Origin: Acanthaster planci
Lineage: Eukaryota; Echinodermata; Asteroidea; Valvatida; Acanthasteridae
Reading direction: 5' to 3'
Assembly (NCBI RefSeq): GCF_001949145.1
Contig: NW_019091706.1
Span: 115,280 to 174,858 of the forward strand
Length of the DNA: 59,579 nt
Of this stretch, positions 13,901-23,880 are shown piece after piece. The notes below the pieces were generated by a model, which had not been told where the DNA came from, did not search any database, and saw only the letters and a program-made list of their open reading frames with translations. Each line of letters opens with the position of its first letter. Position 1 is the stretch's first letter. A program made the translations under genes and the position numbers.

Positions 13901-16900
13901 TAGAAACGGACTCACCTACAAATATTGTGCTCAGTAACTGTGACCATTGGTGATATAGCATTTCTTAAAGTTTCTTCTGAATGAGACACTAACTAGGGAT
14001 TGCATGCAAAAGTATCCTATACCTCACCGGTAATAGAGAGATAAAAGCTAGATTTGGGTAACATTTGTCAGACTTCACAAATTGGCTGTTTTAAGGGTAA
14101 CAACCTTGTCTGCTGGCACTATTTGAGTTCATGAATACCTTGTCACACAAAAAAATTAAATTGGCATGTGTCTTATAGCGGTTGGCTGTGTGGGATTCAC
14201 CTAGCTAAGTGACTGCAGCGGCAGCAATGGTGTCGGGGTGTTGGGACGTCTGCACTAGCAAACAGGACGTCGTGGGTTCGACTCCCACTTCAACATCTTT
14301 ATCATCCCACAAATTGCTGAACAGCAATTTCCCCATCAAGTAGTCAATGAGCTGAGAATATACCGTCAAACGGGGATTTTGATCTTCAAGTTTATAAGCT
14401 TTTAAGACCAGTAACTGACGATTCGATTAATGTTGTCCTTGTGTAGGTTTCCCGAAGGCAGCCAGGGTGTCCCACTATCGGTCTTGTGGTGGTAGTTTTG
14501 TCTTGTCAGCGGAGACCCAGATGGAGAGTTCGGATATTTTTTATATTACACTGCCGCTCTACCACAGCATGGGGTTCGGCATGGGCCTCATGACCAGCAT
14601 AATAACAGGTGAGCCATTAACGGTATCCTCTGGATATGTTCTTTATGTGACTTTAAATATCAAGAAACATTTTGTTACAGTGTGAACATAGAACATTGGC
14701 ATGTACAATCAAATTTTACAAAATTCAGTGTTATCGTGTTGGCTCATGATAGGACTAGGAATAGTTTCGATCATTCCGCATTGTGCTTTGAGTTGCAGTG
14801 TGAAGCGCTTAGACACATTAAAGCGTCATATACAGGGCCGAATGTGCAGGAGAAACCCCGGGGGTCAGTTTACAGATTCAGTCGTAGTTTGCAGCAACAC
14901 ACACCATTTTTGGTCTTCACCAAATTCTGAGCCAGGAGCACACGGGGCAAGAGAGTCGATTTTAGCGCTCTGGCCCTGTAACCTGTGCGAAACATGCCAT
15001 GACACGAGACATTCTTTTAGCTACAAGCATGGACGCAGTTTGAGAGCGTTGTACCTTCTGGCATTTCTACAGGATGCACTGTTGCGCTTGGCACGTTCTC
15101 TCCCAAGATATTTTGGGACGAGGTTCGCAAGTACCAAGCCAATGTCATTTTATACATCGGGGAGATCTGTCGCTATCTTCTAGCACAACCACCGGTAAGG
15201 ATAATGGAGACTCAGCACATGCTGGGATGACTGGAAAAAGTATAGGCATTGAGATGCTTTGACCTTAGATATCAAGAGCTGTCATGTTACGACTCACTTG
15301 CGACTCTTTGTCGTCACTAGCACTTAAAAATATTTGGAATGATAGATCGGCTAATTAAGACCTGAACTTCGTGGAAAGTGACAACAGTTGCACTAGTTTG
15401 AAAAATTAATTATGACTGGTCCAGCAATGTATGCAATGTGTTTTCAGCAAAGGTGAGTTGAAGAGTCCTGAGCTGGACCAAGCGAGGGTGCAATTTTCCT
15501 GACAACGAAGGCTCCTTTGGTAGGAAGAGCACTTCGCTGGTTCACAAGCGACTATGGGAATGTACACGTTATTGTCGCCTCGTTACCAGCAAAATGTAGT
15601 TGCACTCTTCGCCAACATGACTTTTTTTTTTCAACCGATAAGGGGGGTACTTCTGCTCAAGGTAGTTAATTAAAAAGAATTCGCAGGTGAACCTGCGTAT
15701 AACGTGAAACAATTGGTTGTCATTTCCTTTCGTATTTGGAGTTTTATAGTGAATCCATAACGGTTGGCTCGATGTTTTCCTTAATCCTTTAACAAGAAGT
15801 AAGATACAGGCAGAATTTTGGAAATCACACTCTTGTTTGTCTCATTTGATAAGTGCTACCGGAAGTAAAGTATGAAACAGAAAGTGGCCGTCCTCGACAC
15901 TGTGATACTACTTTCGGGAGATTCTACTTTTGTGAGGGGTTTATTTTACTGGGATGAAAGTTTCCTACTGCATATCCTAATACTGCATTTTTTGTTTAAT
16001 ATTCAGCGTCCTGATGATGGTGAACTAAAGATTAAAAGAGCCATTGGCCTTGGATTACGACCAGACATTTGGGAGGACTTTCAGAAACGTTTCAACATCG
16101 GTCAGATTTATGAGCTATATGGAGCAACAGAAAGTCCCTTCATGATTGTCAACACAGAGGATAAAGTCGGCAGTGTGGGCCGATTAGGCAATTTCGTAAA
16201 GGTTCTTATTTCCATCTTTTGTCAAGGCTTTTCACTGAATGTATAACTTTTGATGTACCTGCATAACGTGAATTGCATCACGTTCAATTTAAACGATTAG
16301 TTGTTATTCCACAGAGTATTTGCCCTTAATCTATTTATTCTACTTGCCATTTTGTCTTGACCTTGACCTTGGAAAATGTCAAGCGGTAAGACTCCACGAA
16401 GGAACCTCCCTAGCAAAGTATCATGATTTTTGCTGTTGTCTAGTTAATCCTCTGGGTGCATTTTCAGGCGGTAGTTGACGTCGCTGAGATCGTGAAGTGC
16501 GACATCGAGACGGCTGAGCCTATCCGTGATGCCAACGGGAAGTGTATCCCGGCTGAACCAGGTCAGTCGGTAGGACACTTTGTTTGCCCAGGGGAAGCAG
16601 AAATAACTGCATTTCTGAGGCGACTAAGACATGTTGAGAACTTGTGACCAATGACAATCACAGTTTAGTGTTCTTCTGAATGGTTTTTAAGGTGACTTAA
16701 TACTACCGGGGATTGTCGATTGCTTGCAATATGAAGACAAAAATATGGGGCTCTGGATTTGATTGTGATACTGAACTTATAAATGGATCCAGAGACTGGG
16801 AAGGGATGAGGCTAAAACCGACGATAATTTAAAACCGAATTTAAAAAACAGTCCCGTAAGTTGAGCTCACTTTCAGCCGGAGAGGAAGAAAGAAACGCTT

Positions 16901-18779
16901 GTCACCGTCTCAGTGTTTGTCTCCACCAGGTGAGACGGGTCTCCTCGTGACCAAGGTGAATGACATGTACCATTTTGACGGCTACATGGCCGACAAGAAA
17001 ACGAACGAGAAGAAACTGGTCCGGAATGTCAAGAAAGTGGGAGACGTGTTCTTCAACAGCGGCGATCTGATGATGGCTGACAAGGAGGGTTATTTGTATT
17101 TCAAGGACAGACTCGGCGACACCTTTAGGTAAGAGCTCTAGCAGGAAGGGGTGGGGCAGTTTCCAAGGAAATGTTAGCATTTCTTTCTTTTTTTATTCAA
17201 AACGCCAACACCTTGCATAAAAGGGTCACGTTGGGGTTAATTCTTTTAAGGATAAAATAGTCGACCAACCTTTATGGATAAATCTCCGTTTTTGCACTAC
17301 ACATGAATGCTTACCTGCGGAAACGGAAGAGTTGGAAGTAACACAAGATGCCACCATCTGTTTGTAGTGTCCATTATGTTCAGTGCACGTTGTACATTAT
17401 GTTGGTCACTAGTCCGTACAAAAGTTTCTCCTAATATCGGAACAAGTTGCAATCACAATTCTTATCATTTTGTTTGAAACAGTTCCATATCTGAATGTCA
17501 TATTACATTAACTGCAATAAGTTGATTGTAGTCCTTCGGCTAGAAGTTAAAGGCTGATTGCACTTTCCTGTACTTCTATGAAATTCCTACAGATGTTTGG
17601 CGATTCTTATCATACCTAACTCATCAACGCGAGTAAAAGTTTAAGCTATATGCTTCCATATTTTGATAAATGCTTCACCTAATTCTTGATTTGCCTCAAA
17701 TTTGCCCTTTTTTGCAGATGGAAAGGCGAGAATGTTGCAACTACCGAGGTTTCCGAAATCCTAGGGGTATTTCCCGCCGTTATTGAAAGCAATGTGTATG
17801 GCGTCGTTGTCCCAGGTAATAGCAAATAGCGAAGCCCGAAGTTCGTCATGTTAACAGTTGGTCAGAAAAAAAGTTAAATATTATGAACGAGTCTTAACTG
17901 AGTTGTTAAAAAGGAACCAAAACGCGACGTTTTGAGCTTGAAAGCTTTGTTAGCTTTGCTGAGAAGATTAGAAAGTGAAATTCCAGTTGTCTGATAGAGA
18001 TGAATTAAAAAGCCCGGTCAACGCTGTACTTCATTGAATGGTTAAATTATCAGGTAGATCAATGAATCCCACGAAATCTAAGCACACTAGTTTTTTTTAC
18101 CAATATACCACGGTTTCGTAGCAATGTGATTTATTCATTCACGAAGAGCAAGGCGCTAAAGAAGACCAAACGAGACATTTTGCATGCGACGTTATGCTTT
18201 CTGTTACAGTTTCCGTTAAGCTAGCCAGGTATCGCGGTTGAACAATTGTAGGAAATATGCCAGGCCACAAGCTGGAATGCCATTGCCGTTGAGTTTGAAT
18301 CCCAAAGGTTGCAAATCTGATTTTGTCGGGATTTAATAAGTTCCTAGAACTGTTTTCGTTCGAATTGACTTCGTGTTTTCTTCTTAAAAAGGTTTCTTGA
18401 TTTTTTTTCTGAGAAAACTAGCCATCACAATTTCTTTTTCAAAGAGTCGTATCTTTCCTTAACTTTTTTAGGGCAGGAGGGTAGGGCAGGTATGGCAGCT
18501 TTGAAGCTCAACAAAGACGTCGAATTCGACCCCAAGAGCTTGTATGACTACGTCACCAAGGCTCTGCCCCTCTACGCATGCCCCAAATTCCTCCGTATCA
18601 CCGAGGAGATCTTGACGACATCGACCTTTAAGCACAAAAAGATCGACTTGGCCAAAGAGGGGTTTGACGTGAACATCATCTCCGACCCTCTGTACTTTCT
18701 GGACGTAGAGAAGAAGACCTATGTGCCTTTGGATAAGGACGTCATGCGACGGATTGTGATCGGCCAGGCCAGACTTTAG
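10956..18779 (+). CDS. Gene C: SLC27A/FATP2-like very-long-chain acyl-CoA synthetase, complete, nine coding exons
   Basis: Exons: 10956-11463, 13636-13854, 14447-14608, 15073-15194, 16007-16201, 16468-16561, 16930-17128, 17718-17815, 18472-18779. Phases join to a 634-aa protein, close to the roughly 620 aa of vertebrate FATP2. Layout: hydrophobic membrane segment about 11-32; AMP-binding signature YIFTSGTTG at 235-243, then [17 protein letters not shown] at 375-380; SGDL at 477-480; FATP-family block [13 protein letters not shown] at 493-505; C-terminal adenylate-forming subdomain with TFKHKK; carboxyl end QARL. Predicted role is ATP-dependent CoA activation (and thus trapping) of long or very-long-chain fatty acids on a membrane; bile-acid or xenobiotic acids are alternatives in this family. 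The start is the ATG at 10956: the frame stays open upstream to a TTG but has no earlier ATG, and gene D starts at the equivalent codon. The exon 5 donor (AAG|gttctt) is weak; TTC|gtaaag six bases earlier would delete two residues in frame. Confidence 0.92.
11588..11750 (-). repeat. Dispersed foldback-like repeat R2, copy 1
   Basis: Contains GAGAGAGTTGCGACATGAG, then TTTGGAACCTAAATGG and, about 95 bp later, CACGTGGTTCCGAAC, so the GGAACC/GGTTCC ends are inverted. Related copies lie at 18955-19105 and about 23335-23490 in the opposite orientation. It sits in intron 1 of gene C. Probably a small non-autonomous element; no coding content. Confidence 0.55.
14228..14296 (+). repeat. tRNA-derived (SINE-like) segment in intron 2 of gene C
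   Basis: GTGGGTTCGACTCCCAC at 14272-14288 is a perfect T-arm (5-bp stem, 7-base loop) containing the RNA polymerase III B-box GGTTCGACTCC. An A-box-like stretch (GGTGTCGGGGTGTTGGG) lies upstream at about the right distance. The 3' TTCAACA does not pair with the 5' end, so I do not call a functional tRNA. A Leu- or Ser-type tRNA-derived SINE head is the better reading. The matching intron of gene D aligns around it but lacks the B-box. Confidence 0.5.
15470..15666 (+). repeat. Dispersed repeat R1, copy 2 (gene C intron 4)
   Basis: Begins AGCTGGACCAAGCGAGGG and ends TACTTCTGCTCAAGG, aligning in order with copy 1 at 7101-7290. The corresponding intron of gene D lacks it, so it inserted after the C/D duplication or was lost from D. 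Confidence 0.7.
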
Positions 18780-20029
18780 GGAGCTGGGCTTTGGCTACAG
18801 TACAACCGAGGGATGACCTAGCATCCATCATTGCAATCTCCATTTAAACTTTCACGCTGACAAATATTGGTCATGCCAACTGTAGTGTTACTGGCGGCAT
18901 GAATGTCATGGAGAGTGCGCTGTTTCACTGAGCACCGGAGTACTGCCAATGTAAGACTTTGGAACCTAAATGGCGTTCTTTATGTGCGCTGTACAGCATG
19001 CAGCTATTGTGTGCTCATTTCCATGTGCACTAATGAATAATCCACCATATTGGTTCCAACAATTGAGACACCCATGTCACAACTCTCTCTCTATAAACAG
19101 CTCTAAATGAAGTCGGCCTACCAGGTGGAATTCACTGGTCCGCGCGCACCTGTTAATCCTTCACTGATCTTGATTGGTGTCGAGACCACGCTGCAATTAC
19201 TTAATGTAAAATATCATCTTTTATTGCACAAAAAACAATAAGTACCGTGGTGAAACTTAATTACAGAAATAATGCAGTGAATATTATTATTAAATGACAA
19301 GTCTCTGTGTTTAATTTAAAACCCTGCGAGCAGCCACGCCCACAGTCGCTTTATGTAGTCAGATATGATCAAGATGTTTCGCACGAACCTATAACCGACA
19401 GCACCGTATTCAAGCGAGCGTGATATATCACATAATTTCTCCATTATCTAATCATCCACAGGACGAATCCATTCTATTTGAATGCACGGGAGGGCCAGCA
19501 AATTTGACTCAGAATTTGCTGATTGTAATATAATCTTCGAGTCATTGAATTCTGCACTATTTTACATGAAGTTTTAATAACGCATACAGATGTATAACGT
19601 ATACACCACCCAATTCAAATGTTACTCAAACATTAAAATTCAACTTATTTACATAAAGCTAATTTAGTAATGGTTGAATGACAACAACTGAATTGCCCTG
19701 ACTTAACCTTCGTCAGTTTTCGTCAGATTAATAATAAGTTTTAGTCTGTACAAAACACGTCAAGAGCACAAACTAAAGTAGACATATTTAATTCCATTGT
19801 CAAGTTCCTTTATGGGCACTATTAAAACAATATAACTCGTAAGTTTTTGTAAGTACTTGATTCTTGAAGAGAAGTCTACTCTCAAACAGGTCGACCAGTA
19901 TACCAGTCTAATACCATTGGCCCTCCGTTGGTCCTAGGTTGGTTTTTAAGTATTATACGTTTAAACGTTTGACAAGATGTGAATGCCTGTGCATTGCAGT
20001 TTGAGGCTTTCAATCCACAATTTGGGTAT
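18780..20029. other. 3' flank of gene C and spacer
   Basis: The first 130 bases or so still align with the reverse complement of the 3' flank of gene D, starting with GGAGCTGGGCTTTGGCTACA right after the stop codon and continuing through CATGCCAACT. Dispersed repeat R2 copy 2 lies at 18955-19105. The remainder (about 19105-20029) is AT-rich with no recognisable gene. I see no clear AATAAA close to the gene C stop. Confidence 0.55.
18955..19105 (+). repeat. Dispersed foldback-like repeat R2, copy 2
   Basis: TTTGGAACCTAAATGG and CCATATTGGTTCCAACAA form inverted ends about 75 bp apart, followed by CATGTCACAACTCTCTCTCT. Same family as 11588-11750 (reversed) and 23335-23490. Confidence 0.55.
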
Positions 20030-20418
20030 ATCATTGCATTGCAGGATTTAAAGCAATAAAAGAGTGCGTCGCTTGTGATCCTGATGTTTGACAGTGCGAT
20101 CCTCAGACCCCTTTTGTTGAAAGCCAGCCAAGACGACGAAACTTGGTTCGTTCCGGATGAATATCGCCACCGTGTCCATGCAAGCTGTCACCTCGCTTCG
20201 TTGACAAAGCAAGCGGGTTGGTTGGCCTGTCTGTCCAGTTCCGATCAAGATGTGTCCAGTGTGTGTTCCGTGCATGCTTTTCTAAGCTCCCTCGGATATT
20301 AGGCCCTGAAACAATGTCGGGCCTTACTTAAGGCGCGGGAATCCGGCGGTTGCGACCGGAATTTCCGCTAGGTTGCAGCTATTACCCCGGGTGCTCGCCA
20401 ACTCATAGGACTCGTCGT
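20030..20418 (-). pseudogene. Pseudogene F: dead duplicate of a gene A-like exon 1
   Basis: Aligns along its length with gene A exon 1 on the same strand: the block read as DTVAIF.RNEPSFVV, the ANQ/CQRS region and the start-proximal ACGAGTCC all have counterparts. The initiator ATG has become ACG (complement of 20416-20418), there are several small deletions causing frameshifts, and the alignment breaks down where gene A has its exon 1 splice donor. No downstream FATP exons follow on this strand. It lies in the spacer between the convergent genes C and D. Confidence 0.82.
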
Positions 20419-20528
20419 GTTTTGGACTAAATTATAGCCACTAGTTACACATAAAATTAACACAAATTGGAAATATCACAGATTGTATTCTCTGTGTAGC
20501 TGAATATTAAATACTGGTCTGTCCCAGT

Positions 20529-20705
20529 CAAGGGCGGATCCAGGGAGGGCAACGGGGGACATGGTCCCTCCCCCTATGAGGGCTTTTAAAAATCATTCAG
20601 AGTGAAGATTTAGCCATTTTATTCAGGATTTTTTTTTAAAGTTTATTTTAAGGCCTATTTGGTTTTTCCCTCCCACACCCCAGTTAAGGTCTGGATCAGA
20701 CCTTA
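20529..20705. mobile_element. hAT-like MITE with perfect 8-bp target duplication
   Basis: Flanked on both sides by GTCCCAGT (20521-20528 and 20706-20713). The ends are imperfect inverted repeats: CAAGGGCGGATCCAG at the left, and TAAGGTCTGATCCAG as the complement of the right end (12 of 15 match). Interior is non-coding. An 8-bp duplication is typical of hAT transposons. The homologous site upstream of gene A (near 2319) carries the uninterrupted sequence GTCCTAGT. Confidence 0.85.
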
Positions 20706-23334
20706 GTCCCAGTACGTACATTATCGAGGAATTGGGCACTGACTCATTCAACTCTGAAGTAAAAGTACTTCACAAGCTTGTACGCAACACTTCTGTTGTT
20801 CTCATAGGCTTAGATTTCGCTACACAGTTGAAATTGAAACAAATTACGCCCGGAGGTCCACACGCGCTGGGTCTATATCTAATTTCATCAGGTTATGTTT
20901 TGTACTTAGGTAACAGAACTTTACAGTTGTTCTGTCCAACTCCATTTATGCATGCATGAGTCATGATCAACAGGTGGGCAGATCTAAACCAGATGCTCAT
21001 TTTTTCGTCTTCCTAGTGGAAGAAATCATCTTTGCCGGACATTCTCCATTATTACGTTTCTAACACTAGAAAGCCAGGGGCGGAACCACCCTTTTAAACA
21101 ATCTTTCTTCCTTTTTTTCGATATCGCCGCATTGCACTTTTTCCTTACGCCGAGCCTTCCGGATTTTCGGGAGCTTTACTGCCGTCATTTTGACAATCAA
21201 TTTCGTGAATATAGGACATGCTCGCCTCACACACCGCCTATTTTTTCCTGTAATAAATCGGCCAAAATGCACACCTCTATACAATGACGCTTAGTTGAGG
21301 CACCACGCCCAGCAGTCAAGTGGCGTTGGACTTCAAATGACCGTAGGAAAATCAAATGCTGAACTGGATGAGTTGAAAGTGGTTGTCAGTGAATGCTTAG
21401 CTTAAAAAAAATCGAGCATTTGATAGCTGAGCCGAGAAAGGCCCTCGTCTGTGTTGAGGTACAAATTAACTTGGCCCTTTTATGTTCTTGAAATTATTAA
21501 GGACCTTGCAATATGGAGTTTACATACAAATGAAATAGCCTTGATCCAGCGCTCGTAGTGTAACGGGCACACTTTGTATATTTTAGCCGAAAGGGGGGTC
21601 CTGTCAACATTGAGGAGGGTGGAGAAAGAAGAAAAATTGACAAAGTGCTTATGACCTTGACAAAAAGGATGCGTTACTTCAAAAGTGCAGATCTGCTTAT
21701 TGATCAAACCAGTGTGTCGCTCTTGAGCAGTGACCATTTTTGGATCGATGGAACGGTGGCCCGATTTCCTTCAGGTAAAATAGACTCGGTTTTCTTTATT
21801 TTCTGGCTTGGAATAAAGTTTTTGCATGAACTACACGGTCAGATGCTAACAGGGCAGTCAAGACTGTGGAAGAACCGGAGTCAAAATGATGCTCGGACGA
21901 TTTAATTCATTTATTGAAAACCTCCGGTCACTAAGGAAATGTCAGCCAGTACCGGTACTGACGGGAAACAAATCAGACCTTGTTTTACTTACAAATGGAT
22001 ACAAAATGCTGGATACTGGTCTTGAAAACGTTACATGCTGTGCAAACAGATCTTTTTTGTAACTCATGTTTAGTGTAGAGAAGAGTAAACACTTGAGAGG
22101 CTCCTGGTTGGTCGAAAAAGGCAACACCTTTGGAAACTCACCTGATGTATCTATCCATGGGATCCACGGGATAGCGTTTTTATTAAACGTGTTCAACACA
22201 TGCACATTAAACACACCTGGCCTTTTGGTGTCAGAACTTGTGGGATAGTTGTCATCATACACTCAAACAATGTAATATCCAAATAACCGTTTAATAACCT
22301 CAGTGCGAATTCAAGCCATTGCTATTTTGTGACAAAGACAGTAATATAGATAACTGTTAACAACTTACACAATAATTTAGGCACCTCTTTTCTCAACACA
22401 AAAGAATCCTCATAATACAGAGATGGGGCCAAGGGATGGGAAAAGTATTAGACTGGTTCACTGGTTGATCTGCTTGACGGAGACTAGACATTCTATTGGA
22501 AATCAGTTTGCTCTGATCCAGAAAACATCAAACGAAATCATTTTGTTTGACATCATTTCAGTTTTATTGCTCCGAACAATTCAACCACTTCAAAAGCTAC
22601 AATGCCTTAAACTTCGCTAAAGATGATTTATTTAAGAAAAATGCTGAGGTTTCTTCCTCTTAAAAAGAATCTCTTCGAGGAACAACTACTTTATAGCAAA
22701 GCTAAAAGATGCACTATTTATGGTGCTTTTTACGAAAACTTAAAGACTTATTACTAATCAGACGTAATATTTGTACAATAATCGGTGAAGGTTTGATCAG
22801 GCACTTTAGTTTTCGAATCACCATTGTCAACATGTCATGGAGCTACATTTGAAATCTTTGAGATAAAATGTAGAATTGTTTCTATTTTACGAGCGTTATT
22901 AAAAACGGCAAATAGTGCACAAGCGAACGACTTGAACCCTAACATTACAATATCTAGTAAGTATCGCGTCTAAACGTTCTGATAACTATTTGCAGGTCTT
23001 TGGGTGAGTTCTTACAGAAAAAAATCGACGAAGATTACACAATGGTAAGCTGTGTGATAAATCACAATCACTTGAAAACTGTTGGGTTAAATTGGGTTGG
23101 GGTGATCATTTTGGCTGTAAAAAGCGAGTATATGACTTCTATAAATACAGAGATTTATACTTACTCCAATGAATATATTCGCATGGTAGTCTCAGCATGG
23201 TTTTGACACCCATCCAAAAGTAAAAACATATCTGTGAATGATTCACTAGCGTACAAAAACCAACGAAATCCGCCCAGTAGGCCGACTTAATTTGTTTCCA
23301 GTAGAGTTGAGTTGAGAAGAGTTGGGCCGGTTTC

Positions 23335-23490
23335 AGGGTTTGAAAACAAAATGGCTTCTGTACTGTGTATGTGTACTTCAGAGCGTGCGGCTACTGTATG
23401 CTAACCATCCAAGTGCATTGGCGCATACACCTGCCAGTTTATTGCCAACAAGTGTCATGTCGCAACTCTCTCTATGCAAAGCTCTGATTT
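23335..23490 (+). repeat. Dispersed repeat R2, copy 3 (diverged)
   Basis: Shares the order AAATGGCTTCT, TTGCCAACAAGTGTCATGTC, GCAACTCTCTCTATG with the right part of the copy at 18955-19105, in the same orientation. The opposing GGAACC/GGTTCC ends are poorly preserved here. Confidence 0.4.
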
Positions 23491-23662
23491 TCAGTGTTAC
23501 AGAGCGCAAACAATCAGTGTTGTAGTCGAGATCAATTATAAGACCACACAAAACCAGCACAAGACCGACACAAGACCTTCAGTCTGAATTCAAGTCACAA
23601 GCTATATTCAAATGAACTGCTACAAAATTAAAAGCATTCCTTCGTCATTGTTTACTCTGTTA

Positions 23663-23709
23663 CTTGTGACTGGTCTTGTGACTGGTCTTGTGATGGTCTT
23701 GTGATGGTC
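23663..23709. repeat. Short tandem repeat CTTGTGACTGGT / CTTGTGATGGT
   Basis: Two 12-base units, CTTGTGACTGGT, are followed by two 11-base units, CTTGTGATGGT. It lies about 170 bp beyond the stop codon of gene D. No function is evident. Confidence 0.75.
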
Positions 23710-23880
23710 ACTACCCTCAATATTATGCATGCAGCCAGTCCGTTTCACTAAATGGAATCGATATATAGTTGGCATGGTTCTATCATCTGAGAACATGAAA
23801 GTTTCAATGGAAATCACGATAGATGGATGCCGTTGCTAGGCGGTCGTCCCTAGATTGTACTGTAGCCAAAGCCCAGCTCC

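Larger units (their letters stand above)
20419..23880. other. Spacer between pseudogene F and gene D
   Basis: Positions 20419-21000 and about 21800-22160 match, in the same order and orientation, the 5' flank of gene A (2214-2640 and about 4540-5400), so F was copied with its upstream DNA. The copied stretch is interrupted by the 177-bp element at 20529-20705. From 22160 to 23330 I see nothing. R2 copy 3 (about 23335-23490) and a short CTTGTGACTGGT tandem run at 23663-23709 precede the 3' flank shared with gene C (about 23740-23880). Confidence 0.55.

Noticed and set aside
14228-14296. Functional tRNA gene
   Set aside because: The T-arm is perfect, but the acceptor stem does not pair and the anticodon arm is doubtful.
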